Assembly (NCBI GenBank): GCA_028286525.1 | Contig: JAQBRL010000022.1 | Coordinates: 1 to 42,078 of the forward strand | DNA length: 42,078 nt | Source of the DNA: Parcubacteria group bacterium | GTDB taxonomy: Bacteria; Patescibacteriota; Minisyncoccia; Phycocordibacterales; Phycocordibacteraceae | Reading direction: 5' to 3' | Shown here: one piece after another, positions 16,071-26,993 of the stretch | How the letters are laid out: each line of letters starts with the position of its first letter | Position numbering within the stretch: position 1 is the first letter of the stretch | Notes under the pieces: model-generated | Told to the model about the DNA's origin: nothing | Seen by the model: only the letters and a program-made list of their open reading frames with translations | Database searches by the model: none | Translations under genes and position numbers: made by a program

Positions 16071-16793
16071 ATGCCTCCCGGCCGCTTGCATCCCATCAGC
16101 GTCGCTATCCGCGAGTTCGCGGAGATATTCGGCCGCATGGGCTTCAATATCGAGTACGGTCCTGAGCTCGAAGACGAGTGGCACAATTTCACCGCCTTGA
16201 ATGTCCCGGCCGATCATCCGGCGCGCGATATGCAGGACACGTTCTGGACCAAAGAAGCCACGCCGCGCACCCCCCGTACGCACACGACTTCCGTCACCAT
16301 CCGCCTCTTGGAAAAGATGGCTGCCGAAGGTCTCACCACGTATCGCGCTATCGCGCCGGCGAAAGTATTCCGGAATGAAGCGACCGACACGACGCATGAG
16401 GCGCAGTTCTATCAGCTCGACGGGTTCGCCGCAGGTCCCGATATCACTCTGGCGCATTTGAAGGGGACGCTGGAGCGTCTCTATCGCGAATACTTCGGAC
16501 CGGACGCACAGATACGTTTTCGCCCGAGCTACTTCCCATTCACCGAGCCATCGGTAGAAGTCGATATGTGGTGGCAGGCACCGGGGAAAGAAGGACGCTG
16601 GCTCGAGATGTGCGGCGCGGGCATGCTGCATCCGAATGTGATAGCCAACGCCGGCCTCGATCCCGAGAAGATACAAGGCTTCGCGTTCGGCGGCGGACTC
16701 GAACGGCTCGTGATGGTGAAATACGGCATCCCGGACGTACGTCTTTTCCATGGCGGCGACATCCGCTTCACCGAAGCATTCTCGCGTACGTAG
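16071..16793 (+). CDS. pheS: Phenylalanine-tRNA ligase alpha subunit, short form
   Basis: MPPGRLHPISVAIREFAEIFGRMGFNIEYGPELEDEWHNFTALNVPADHPARDMQDTFW...FAFGGGLERLVMVKYGIPDVR. Confidence 0.95.
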   Translation: MPPGRLHPISVAIREFAEIFGRMGFNIEYGPELEDEWHNFTALNVPADHPARDMQDTFWTKEATPRTPRTHTTSVTIRLLEKMAAEGLTTYRAIAPAKVFRNEATDTTHEAQFYQLDGFAAGPDITLAHLKGTLERLYREYFGPDAQIRFRPSYFPFTEPSVEVDMWWQAPGKEGRWLEMCGAGMLHPNVIANAGLDPEKIQGFAFGGGLERLVMVKYGIPDVRLFHGGDIRFTEAFSRT

Positions 16794-16795
16794 CC

Positions 16796-18694
16796 ATGAA
16801 AGTCTCACCTGCCTGGCTCCAGAAATTCTTTGCCGCTCCGCTCCCGAACGCGGAGGCTATAGCTGACGCGCTCACTTTCCATGCCGCCGAGGTCGAGGAG
16901 ATAACGCCGACCTATATCGATGTGAAGGTACTACCTGACCGGGCCGCCTACATGCTCTCGCATCGCGGGGTCGCGCTCGAGCTTTCCGCAGCGCTCGGAA
17001 CCCCTATGAGCACCGACCCGCTGCGTGAGCCCATAGGCGAATTTCCGAGCACGGACGCGCTCGCTATTTCGATAGAGGACCCGGAGAAATGCCGTCGCTA
17101 CATGGCTGCCTTGGTGAAAGGAGTGAAGGTCGGACCTTCTCCCGCGTGGCTCAAGGAAGCGCTTGAATCGGTAGGGCAGCGCTCCATCAATAATGTGGTC
17201 GACGCGACGAATTACGTGATGCTCAATATCGGGCAGCCGCTCCACGCATTCGATGCGAAGAGCTTTACGGCGGAGAGCGGGACGTACACGGTGGGCGTGC
17301 GCGGAGCGCGAGCGGGAGAAACGTTCGTCACGCTTACCGGAGAAGCGTACGAACTTCCGGAAGGGGCGCTGCTGGTGACCGACGCGCATACGGATATCCC
17401 GCTGGATATCGGTGGGATAAAGGGCGGGAAGGCGGCAGGCATCACCGAGGCGACCGTTGATATCATTCTCGAGGCAGCGAATTTCGACGCGACGACCATC
17501 CGCCGTACGGCGCAAACCCTCAAGCTCTTCACCGACGCGTCGAGCCGCTTTCAGAATCGTCCATCGCCCGCGCTCGTACCCTACGGGATACGGGATGCGC
17601 TCGCGCTCATACTCGAACTTGCTGGCGGTGAACTCATAGGGGTGAGGGATGAATACCCAGCCCCCGTAGAGGTCCAACCGGTCACCACCTCGCTTGCAAA
17701 GCTCAACGGCAGGCTCGGGTCTTCCTTCACGCTTGTCGAAGTGCGCAGCGTGTTCGACCGGCTCGGGTTCACCTATAGCGAGGCGGAGGATGCCTTTACG
17801 GTGCTGCCGCCGTTCGAGCGCAGGGACATCGTCATCACGGACGATCTCGCCGAAGAAGTGGCGCGTATCCTTGGGTATGACCGCATTCCTTCCAGCGATC
17901 TGCCGGGGGTACCTTCGCTTCCTGAACAGACGAAATTCCGCGGCATCGAGCGCATCCGTGATTTCCTCGTCGAACGCGGCTTCATCGAGGTGAGCACCCC
18001 GTCCTTCGATGCGAGCGGCGAGATAGAGCTTGCCAATCCGCTTCAGCAGGATCGCCCCTGGTTGCGTGCATCGCTCCTTCCGACCCTCAAGGAGGCGCTC
18101 GCGCGAGCGGTACCCCAGGCACCGCGAACCCTGGGTACCGCACCGCTCGTGAAAGTATTCGAAGTAGGGACCGCGTTCACTGCGGACGGGGAGTACACCC
18201 TCGTGGCGCTCGCTGTTCATGCGCTTGCCGGTACGGGAGCGCAGGAGGCGCTTAAGGAAAATGTCGCCACCATCGAGCAGGAGCTGCTCCAGAATCCGGG
18301 AAAGGCACGCTTCGCGCTGGACGCGAACGCGGTAGAGATACTGCTCACGGACGAGGATCTTGTACGGCTCGGAGAAGGGTATGAGCTGGCACCGGTTGCT
18401 CACGGCGCATTCGAAGCATTTTCAATATATCCTTTCGCGCTCCGCGATATCGCGGTATGGACTCCTGCGGGAACGTCGCAGGAAGCGATCGAATCCATCA
18501 TTCGCACGCATGCCGGTACGCTTCTGGTTCGCGTAGATCTGTTCGATACGTTCGAGAAAGAGGGTCGGATCTCCTACGCCTTCCGGCTCGTGTTCGAGTC
18601 GCCCGATAAGACGCTTTCCGATACCGAGCTTACTCCGGTGATGGAGAAGATAACGCAAGCGTTGAACGCCACCGCCGGCTTCCAGGTCCGTTAG
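16796..18694 (+). CDS. pheT: Phenylalanine-tRNA ligase beta subunit, reduced
   Basis: MKVSPAWLQKFFAAPLPNAEAIADALTFHAAEVEEI...SINNVVDATNYVMLNIGQPLHAFDA... C-terminal FDX-ACB-like YPFALRDIAVWTP. Confidence 0.94.
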   Translation: MKVSPAWLQKFFAAPLPNAEAIADALTFHAAEVEEITPTYIDVKVLPDRAAYMLSHRGVALELSAALGTPMSTDPLREPIGEFPSTDALAISIEDPEKCRRYMAALVKGVKVGPSPAWLKEALESVGQRSINNVVDATNYVMLNIGQPLHAFDAKSFTAESGTYTVGVRGARAGETFVTLTGEAYELPEGALLVTDAHTDIPLDIGGIKGGKAAGITEATVDIILEAANFDATTIRRTAQTLKLFTDASSRFQNRPSPALVPYGIRDALALILELAGGELIGVRDEYPAPVEVQPVTTSLAKLNGRLGSSFTLVEVRSVFDRLGFTYSEAEDAFTVLPPFERRDIVITDDLAEEVARILGYDRIPSSDLPGVPSLPEQTKFRGIERIRDFLVERGFIEVSTPSFDASGEIELANPLQQDRPWLRASLLPTLKEALARAVPQAPRTLGTAPLVKVFEVGTAFTADGEYTLVALAVHALAGTGAQEALKENVATIEQELLQNPGKARFALDANAVEILLTDEDLVRLGEGYELAPVAHGAFEAFSIYPFALRDIAVWTPAGTSQEAIESIIRTHAGTLLVRVDLFDTFEKEGRISYAFRLVFESPDKTLSDTELTPVMEKITQALNATAGFQVR

Positions 18695-18695
18695 C

Positions 18696-19334
18696 ATGGC
18701 GACCCACCTTTATTTCGTGCGCCACGGGGAAAGCAACTCGAACGAGGACGGCACGTTCCGCGGCAAAGCTGCCGCACTCACCGAGAAAGGGAAGAAGGAG
18801 GCGGAGATGGTCGCCCAGCGTCTCGCACGCATTGGCGTCGACGCCCTTATCGCCAGCTCGTACGAACGTACGCTCCAGACGGCGGCTCCGGCGAGCGCCG
18901 CACTCGGTCTTCCCATCGTACAGAGCGACCTCTTGGTCGAGTGGCGCCGTCCCAGCGCTCATATCGGTTCCTCGCGAAAAGACCCGCAGGTAGATAAGGA
19001 ATCCAAGAAGATACTGGACGAGTTCGGGTTCACCGACTACCACCATTCGGATGAGGAGACTTTCGAGCAGATGCGCGAGCGAGCGCTCGCGGCGCTCGCG
19101 TATCTGGAGAATTATCCCCTCGAGCGCGTGGCGGTCGTTACGCATGGGATATTCCTGCGCATGCTGCTCTGCGTCATCGTGTCAGGCCCTGCCTGCAACG
19201 GAGAGGACTTCAATCGTGCGTGGCGATTTTTCGTAAGCAATACGGGCGTGAGCTATATCCGGAAGCTTCCGGAAGACAGCTGGCAGAGCGGCTGGGAGAT
19301 CATGAGCTGGAACGATTCATCCCACCTTGGATAG
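18696..19334 (+). CDS. Histidine phosphatase family protein 1
   Basis: YFVRHGESNSNEDGTF RHG motif; VAVVTHGIFLRMLL. Confidence 0.9.
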   Translation: MATHLYFVRHGESNSNEDGTFRGKAAALTEKGKKEAEMVAQRLARIGVDALIASSYERTLQTAAPASAALGLPIVQSDLLVEWRRPSAHIGSSRKDPQVDKESKKILDEFGFTDYHHSDEETFEQMRERALAALAYLENYPLERVAVVTHGIFLRMLLCVIVSGPACNGEDFNRAWRFFVSNTGVSYIRKLPEDSWQSGWEIMSWNDSSHLG

Positions 19335-19336
19335 GC

Positions 19337-19684
19337 ATGGACTATCTCACGATCGATCATCTGGTGGTCCTAGGCGTTCACGGCCAGTATGACCATGAGC
19401 GGACGCGCGAGCAGTCCTTCCATGTCTCGCTGCGGGTTGGGACGCATCTGAAGCGCGCCGGCCAGTCCGATACGCTTGCCGACACCATCGATTACGACCT
19501 GCTCAAGCGCATCGTCGAAGAGACATTCGCTCACGAAACCCGCTATCTGGTCGAATCGCTCGCCGAAACCATCGCAGCGCGCATCCTGCGGGAGACCCCT
19601 GCGCTCGAAGCCACGGTCGCGATCAAGAAGCCGGAAGCCTGGGACAACGGCATTCCGGGCGTCGCTATCACTCGTCGCGCATAA
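19337..19684 (+). CDS. folB: Dihydroneopterin aldolase
   Basis: MDYLTIDHLVVLGVHGQYDHERTREQSFHVSLRVG...DTLADTIDYDLL...YLVESLAETIAARIL. Confidence 0.88.
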   Translation: MDYLTIDHLVVLGVHGQYDHERTREQSFHVSLRVGTHLKRAGQSDTLADTIDYDLLKRIVEETFAHETRYLVESLAETIAARILRETPALEATVAIKKPEAWDNGIPGVAITRRA

Positions 19685-19739
19685 CGTCTTTACTTCTCTA
19701 ATCCTAAAAGTTACTCTTCGTCAGAACCAACGCGAATCT

Positions 19740-20363
19740 ATGCACAAGCAGCTCTATTTCGTTCGTCACGGTGAAACTGATTCGAATGCGGATGGCGTAT
19801 TTCGCAGGGGTAACGAGGCGACTCTCAGTGCAAAGGGCAGAGAAGAAGCCATGCTGGTAGCAGAACGCCTCAAACGCATAGGCATCGATACTCTTGTGGT
19901 GAGTTCATACAAGCGAGCCCTCGAAACGGCTTCTCTGGTAGAAACGAAACTCGGGATACAGAGCATAGAGAGCGGCTTTTTCGATGAAGCGCGCCGTCCG
20001 AGCATCCAGATAGGGAATTCCATACATGACCCAGAAATGAAAGCCATCAATCGCGCGCTCTATGAGAACTATCCAACGCCAGGATGGCGTCACTCAGATG
20101 AAGAGAATTTCGATGATCTGAAAGAGAGAGCGATACAGGGTCTCATGTATCTACAGAACCTTCCAGGCGAACGAATATGCATTATTACGCACGGCATTTT
20201 TCTGAGATTCCTTCTCTGTGCGCTTGTCGGAAGAGACTTCAATGGAAGGGACGTGCAGCGGGCACTGCGGATGCATATCGGCAATACCGGTATTACGTAT
20301 GCCCGGGATACCGAGTTAGGGTGGGAGATAATGAGTTGGAACGACGTTGCTCATCTTGGATAG
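19740..20363 (+). CDS. Histidine phosphatase family protein 2
   Basis: MHKQLYFVRHGETDSNADGVF...ICIITHGIFLRFLLCAL...GWEIMSWNDVAHLG. Close paralog of 18696-19334 (GWEIMSWNDSSHLG). Confidence 0.9.
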   Translation: MHKQLYFVRHGETDSNADGVFRRGNEATLSAKGREEAMLVAERLKRIGIDTLVVSSYKRALETASLVETKLGIQSIESGFFDEARRPSIQIGNSIHDPEMKAINRALYENYPTPGWRHSDEENFDDLKERAIQGLMYLQNLPGERICIITHGIFLRFLLCALVGRDFNGRDVQRALRMHIGNTGITYARDTELGWEIMSWNDVAHLG

Positions 20364-20364
20364 T

Positions 20365-20961
20365 ATGGAACGCAAAACGATCATCTTTTTTGGTCAACCG
20401 GGCGCGGGTAAAAGCACCCAAATAGAGATCCTCAAGAAGGAGTTCGAGCGACATCCTGCGAGGCGGGTCTTTTCGTTCGCGTGGTCGCAGGCACGGGATG
20501 AATTCATGCACGGATATTCGGCGGCCCATAAACGCCTTCAGGAGTATCACGCTCGCGGACAGCTTCAACCGAAGTTTTTCAGCATTGCTGTGTGGGGATC
20601 GGTGTTTCTGCGTGAGCTTCAGGGAGACGAGCATCTTGTCATTGATGGAATCCCTCGACAGGCATTCGAGGCAGAGGCATTAGAATCTTTCTTCGAATTC
20701 ATGGAGCGCACGGACATCCTTATATGTAATCTTGTGTTGCCTCAAGAGATCGCACGTACTCGGCTTCTTGCACGAGCGCGCACTGAAGGGCGCGTGGATG
20801 ATACCGAAGAGAGCATAGACCGACGCCTCGCGTGGTACGAAACTGATACCGAACTAACGCTTACGGCGCTGCGTGCCAATGCGCGCTATCGCGTTATCGA
20901 TATCGATGCCACCAAGTCGATAGATGAGATCGGTCGGGCTATACAGAATCTAGTGCGCTAG
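20365..20961 (+). CDS. Adenylate kinase-like P-loop nucleoside/nucleotide kinase
   Basis: MERKTIIFFGQPGAGKSTQIEILKKEF Walker A; DGIPRQ; LARARTEGRVDDTEESIDRRLAWYE lid-like segment. Confidence 0.8.
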   Translation: MERKTIIFFGQPGAGKSTQIEILKKEFERHPARRVFSFAWSQARDEFMHGYSAAHKRLQEYHARGQLQPKFFSIAVWGSVFLRELQGDEHLVIDGIPRQAFEAEALESFFEFMERTDILICNLVLPQEIARTRLLARARTEGRVDDTEESIDRRLAWYETDTELTLTALRANARYRVIDIDATKSIDEIGRAIQNLVR

Positions 20962-21438
20962 CAGCGCTTCTACCTCGGTTAGATCGGTGAGAGAGATGAG
21001 TGCATCAAAGCCTTCACCCAAAATGGGCGGTTCATTCAGAAGTGAAGCGTGCATAGACTTCATGACTGTGTCCGGCACTATACGATCACGTGCTGCATTG
21101 CGCTTCTGTGCTTCATCAAGAGGAATCTCGGCAACCACTCCTATAAGCTGCATCGCGCCGTTCTCCCTCAAGAAAGAGAGCATTTCCTGTCGCTTCCAGC
21201 GTTCAATGAATGTGCCATCCAGCACGACGCCCCGCCCCGCCCCGAGCGCTACCGCAGTGCGATGGTTCGCTTCTTCCCATATCACTTTGTTTTTCGATTG
21301 ATCAGTTGCGTCACCCAAAAGTTCCTCTCGAATATCATCGCGATTGACGTACTCCAATCCGTACCGCTCGGCAAGCGGTTTCAGCACGGTAGTTTTCCCA
21401 GAACCAGGGATGCCTATTGCGAGCAATGCAATTGCCAT
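20950..21438 (-). CDS. PNK-like P-loop kinase 1
   Basis: MAIALLAIGIPGSGKTTVLKPLAERYGLEYVNRDDIREELLGDATDQSKNKVIWEEANHRTAVALGAGRGVVLDGTFIERWKR. Confidence 0.82.
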   Translation of the reverse strand: MAIALLAIGIPGSGKTTVLKPLAERYGLEYVNRDDIREELLGDATDQSKNKVIWEEANHRTAVALGAGRGVVLDGTFIERWKRQEMLSFLRENGAMQLIGVVAEIPLDEAQKRNAARDRIVPDTVMKSMHASLLNEPPILGEGFDALISLTDLTEVEALLAH

Positions 21439-21514
21439 AGCACAACTATATCGTTAATTGACCTTGCTGCGTAGTTTGGTATATTGCGGCGGGGATCTGT
21501 AGAGGAGCAGTACC

Positions 21515-22186
21515 ATGCCGGTATACCCGCATATCGTAGACGTGTGGGTCGGAAGGCACCCTCAGAGCAAAGCCAACGTCGAAGAAATCCATTACGGAAA
21601 TCATGTACGGTTGAGTCCCGTAGGCGAGCAACAGATCGAGTTCATGCGACGGCGTATCCTGTCGTTGAACATCGACGCCGTCGTCACGAGCGAAGCGAGG
21701 CGGGCGATGGAAGCGGTACAGGCCATGGACCTCCATCTGCCCATTTTTCCCTGTACCGAACTCGTAGAGCGCCGACGTCCTTCGGAGACGATCGGGAAAT
21801 GGAGCTATGATCCACCGGTACGAAAAATTCTCGATACGATTCTCGCGAATTACGGGCCGGGATATCAGTACTCGGACGAGGAGACCTGGGAAGAATCCAA
21901 CAAGATCATCGAGAACACCCTCATGTATCTGATGGAACTGGGCCGTACGGGATTCCGACGCATTTTCGTTATGACCCATGGATGGCGTGCGCGAATGCTC
22001 TTCGTTCGAGCGTTCGAGGGACGATTCGACCCTGAAAGCTTCAGGCGCTCATATGCACGGACCGGCTTCCCGAATACCGCTCTCATGCATATGTGGTATG
22101 GGCCGGAGTACAACAATGCGACGCAGTTGTCCTGGCAGGTGGATATCGCTGACGTAAGTCATCTTCCGCCTGACCTGGTGACGTAA
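21515..22186 (+). CDS. Histidine phosphatase-like protein 3 (divergent RHP motif)
   Basis: MPVYPHIVDVWVGRHPQSKANVEEI...VVTSEARRAMEA...IFVMTHGWRARML. Confidence 0.8.
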   Translation: MPVYPHIVDVWVGRHPQSKANVEEIHYGNHVRLSPVGEQQIEFMRRRILSLNIDAVVTSEARRAMEAVQAMDLHLPIFPCTELVERRRPSETIGKWSYDPPVRKILDTILANYGPGYQYSDEETWEESNKIIENTLMYLMELGRTGFRRIFVMTHGWRARMLFVRAFEGRFDPESFRRSYARTGFPNTALMHMWYGPEYNNATQLSWQVDIADVSHLPPDLVT

Positions 22187-22187
22187 G

Positions 22188-22224
22188 GATAGGGGCCCCT
22201 CGCCATCGCGAGGGGCCCCCTATG
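22188..22224. terminator. Strong GC hairpin between convergent genes
   Basis: AGGGGCCCCTCGC-CATC-GCGAGGGGCCCCCT. Confidence 0.75.
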
Positions 22225-22710
22225 CTATCTACCCGTTACTTTGATCGACTCGAGCGCGGTATGTACGATAAGTTCATCGAAACCATCCTGTTTTGCGGGG
22301 GGAGACCGTTCGAGTTGCGCATGCATCTCTCGGATCACCATCTCATCCACTACCCGATCTCGACCCCTGTTACGCATCAGTGCCGTAGCGAGCGGAATGT
22401 CGAAGCGGCATCCAATGATGTGAGTCGCTCCTGCCTCACGCAGCAACCCTATAATTGCACGCCGCTTGTCGACATCGCAGAAGGTGGAGTCGAGCACTAC
22501 TCCGTGCTTCCGATGGAGCGAATCGACAGCCTGCTGATTGGCGATGCATTCAACCTCAGTATTCCTTGTCCGATTGGCGGCGTCTCCGGTAAGTGCCTCG
22601 CGAATACTGTCTCGATTGATATAGACGAGCTCTCTTCTTTGCGCGAAAGGCTCTAGGAGAGAGGTTTTCCCTGAACCAGGCATCCCGATACCCACAACTG
22701 CAAGTGTCAT
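22225..22710 (-). CDS. PNK-like P-loop kinase 2
   Basis: MTLAVVGIGMPGSGKTSLLEPFAQRRELVYINRDSIREALTGDAANRTRNTEVECIANQQAVDSLHRKHGVVLDSTFCDVDKR. Paralog of 20950-21438. Confidence 0.82.
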   Translation of the reverse strand: MTLAVVGIGMPGSGKTSLLEPFAQRRELVYINRDSIREALTGDAANRTRNTEVECIANQQAVDSLHRKHGVVLDSTFCDVDKRRAIIGLLREAGATHIIGCRFDIPLATALMRNRGRDRVVDEMVIREMHAQLERSPPAKQDGFDELIVHTALESIKVTGR

Positions 22711-22816
22711 TCGAACCCCCTGTAAGAACTGCCGATACTCACCTTACACCCTCTTCCTGAAGAGCTCATGAAGGCCGCTTTCAGGGTACTCACGTTTTCT
22801 AGTGCTCGGCGGGTGT

Positions 22817-23410
22817 CTAGAGGAATTTCCAGGTTTGCATAATGGATGAAAGCCATGCATCCAGTTCTTTGTAGGTGGTGACTTCGTACAGGAACCCATT
22901 ACGTATGAACCATACCTCGCGCGTATCGCCCATGATGGGGTTGGTGCTAAAAAACATAGAAGCGGGTACGCCGTCTATAACTATGGGTGTTGGGTTCTTC
23001 ATAACGCCGGACGGCTCATCAAGCTTGAAGCGCGCAGATGTTATTTGAGTATCGGAATACGGCGTCGCATATATTTGAAAACCGCCGTTACTTCCATCTT
23101 CTTTTTTAAAGGTAACGGTAAGTGCACCGCTCGTTTCGCTGAATTCGTTCACCGCCAGATTATCTGGATATAGCAAGGAAAGATGGAATTTCGTATTTGC
23201 ATACCTTTTCTGGCCCGCCGGTGCGGGTCCGATGGACGCGGTAATGGTGGTTACGGTGGGCCCACTTGAAGTAGCCGTTTGCCAAACCGTGGGGGTTCCT
23301 CCCGGCGAAGATGCCGGAGTAGGATGGTGAAAATAAAAAAACGCGCCAAGTGCGAGCACCGCCAAAAGGGAAGCCATACTTGCAAGCCAGGTTGCCTGAG
23401 ATGTATTCAT
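22817..23410 (-). CDS. Membrane-anchored hypothetical protein
   Basis: TM ATWLASMASLLAVLALGAFFYF; extracytoplasmic domain KFHLSLLYPDNLAVNEF...YEVTTYKELDAWLSSIMQTWKFL. Confidence 0.7.
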   Translation of the reverse strand: MNTSQATWLASMASLLAVLALGAFFYFHHPTPASSPGGTPTVWQTATSSGPTVTTITASIGPAPAGQKRYANTKFHLSLLYPDNLAVNEFSETSGALTVTFKKEDGSNGGFQIYATPYSDTQITSARFKLDEPSGVMKNPTPIVIDGVPASMFFSTNPIMGDTREVWFIRNGFLYEVTTYKELDAWLSSIMQTWKFL

Positions 23411-23413
23411 ATT

Positions 23414-24415
23414 TTATAGAATCCTGACACCCCCACGTAGTCGCAAATGGCCCGAAAGACGGATGATACGACCGCCTCCACCCCCACCACCCGTAGGTGT
23501 GTAGGTAAAGATGATAACGCCCTGAGCGCCCAGGCCATCACTCCCATTACCACCGAAACGGGAATTGCCATGACCTCCTCCGCCACCACCATAGAGTCCG
23601 CCACTACCTGCATTTCCTGGAGTTCCTGCTGAAGAATCACCGCCACCGCCACCGCCACCGCCACCGGAGCCAGCAGTACCTCCTGCCGTGATGGTCCATT
23701 CGTTTCCTGGTCCCCCTACACCCCCATCACTATCCGCATCGCCGCCCCCACCACCGCCCCCTACTGTACCCGCGCTTCCGGGAGAACCGCTTGCACCACT
23801 TCCAGTGCCACCAAAATTATTTCCTCCTGCACCGCCCCCGCCGGCCGTGCCTGCATTACCTGCGGAACCGCCACCGTTACCGCCGCCGCCGCCACCAGAA
23901 AAACCGGGACTGCCAAAACCATTACCAGCAGAAGCTCCGCCTCCATTTAATCCACCTGCGCCGCCGCCGCCGCCGCCGCCGCGTATAGGTGCTGCTCCAC
24001 CGTTCCCTCCAGACCGTGTGATCGTACCCACACCGGAGGAGGCGAGAGCACCCCCGCTTGTTCCACTCGTTCCGCCTTTAGCCATGACCGTACCACTTGA
24101 ACTAAACCAAGTATCACCACCGGCTCCGCCACCTGTCGTTCCTCCAGCACCTATTTGGATACTTACGGACCCATTAGCTACGAGTCCTCCAAGTGAGGAA
24201 ATAGAAGAAGCACCACCCCCTCCACCTCCTACAGATCCTATTGCTCCTCCTGCGGCTCCTCCGCCAATGACCCAAATGGACGTTAGGGTGCCGAAGTCCG
24301 AAGGAATGCTAAACGTGCTTCCCGAAGTGATTAAGACAGTAGTATCAGCCGCATAGGCATGCGGTGCGAGGAAAAAGAAAAAAGAAAGGACGGGAAGAAG
24401 GAATAGACGACGCAT
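23414..24415 (-). CDS. Secreted Gly-rich low-complexity protein
   Basis: Signal MRRLFLLPVLSFFFFLAPHAYA; WVIGGGAAGGAIGSVGGGGGG...; ends GQGVIIFTYTPTGGGGGGG... Confidence 0.75.
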   Translation of the reverse strand: MRRLFLLPVLSFFFFLAPHAYAADTTVLITSGSTFSIPSDFGTLTSIWVIGGGAAGGAIGSVGGGGGGASSISSLGGLVANGSVSIQIGAGGTTGGGAGGDTWFSSSGTVMAKGGTSGTSGGALASSGVGTITRSGGNGGAAPIRGGGGGGGAGGLNGGGASAGNGFGSPGFSGGGGGGNGGGSAGNAGTAGGGGAGGNNFGGTGSGASGSPGSAGTVGGGGGGGDADSDGGVGGPGNEWTITAGGTAGSGGGGGGGGGDSSAGTPGNAGSGGLYGGGGGGHGNSRFGGNGSDGLGAQGVIIFTYTPTGGGGGGGRIIRLSGHLRLRGGVRIL

Positions 24416-24454
24416 ATCGTCTTTTTATAGTACCCTACGGCCGGTCTTTCGTGC

Positions 24455-24460
24455 TATACT
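24455..24460 (+). promoter_or_regulatory. Extended -10 TGCTATACT upstream of gyrB
   Basis: TTTCGTGCTATACTGAAAGTACAAAATATG; 13 nt to ATG. Confidence 0.65.
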
Positions 24461-24473
24461 GAAAGTACAAAAT

Positions 24474-26567
<2,094 letters not shown>

Positions 26568-26590
26568 GGCTTCACCCCAAGGGTACTTGG

Positions 26591-26620
26591 AATCTCTAAT
26601 TCGCTTCGCTCAAAGAGATT
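26591..26620. terminator. Hairpin downstream of gyrB
   Basis: AATCTCT-AATTCGCTTCGCTCAA-AGAGATT. Confidence 0.4.
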
Positions 26621-26630
26621 CTCAGCGCGC

Positions 26631-26791
26631 TCGCATAGCGAGAAAGTCGCAGCTACGTTCTCACGTGTCGTATTTCGCATATTCGCCTCGTGGCGAAAAC
26701 TCCCTCAAGCGCTTCGCTAGACGGGAGTTTTCTGCTCGGCTCTGTGCGAAATCACTCTGCGTTCGGTTAAGCGACTTTTCTCGCTATGCTC
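26631..26791. repeat. Family-2 nested-hairpin element E2
   Basis: Outer arms (GCATAGCGAGAAAGTCGC / GCGACTTTTCTCGCTATGC), ATTTCGCA/TGCGAAAT, GAAAACTCCC/GGGAGTTTTC, then CTGCTCGGCTC. Confidence 0.65.
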
Positions 26792-26837
26792 GCTCCGTTC
26801 ATTGGGAGTTTCTCTTTTGGCATAACGAAGCGAGCGT

Positions 26838-26993
26838 CTTCGAAAATAAAGGACAACCTGGAAGCAGCCGGAGCGCAAGGAATACATAAAAGAAATGACC
26901 GACCAAGCGGAGCGCGTGGCGGCATTTCTTGCGATGGATGACTGTGCGTCTCCGTGTCGCCCTGGAAGGCGAAGTCCTTCTTTATTTTCGAAG
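26838..26993. repeat. ~155-bp segment bounded by long inverted repeat
   Basis: CTTCGAAAATAAAGGAC (26838-26854) vs GTCCTTCTTTATTTTCGAAG (26974-26993). Confidence 0.6.

Noticed and set aside
20950-22710. PNK-like kinases considered as zeta-type toxins of toxin-antitoxin pairs
   Set aside because: No small antitoxin ORF adjacent. Motif set fits PNK-like kinases equally well, so the toxin call is not supported.
23688-24356. Pro-rich 222-aa plus-strand ORF
   Set aside because: Complement of the Gly-rich gene (GGN/NCC codons); the minus-strand gene has a signal peptide and is preferred.
26856-26890. GGAAGCAGCC string suggesting SRP RNA
   Set aside because: Lacks the full conserved GGAAGGAAGCAG loop and pairing.
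26851-26930. KDNLEAAGAQGIH-like peptide, reminiscent of a HAD hydrolase C-terminal motif
   Set aside because: Too short, no flanking motifs, inside an inverted-repeat segment. Probably coincidence, or at most a gene remnant.
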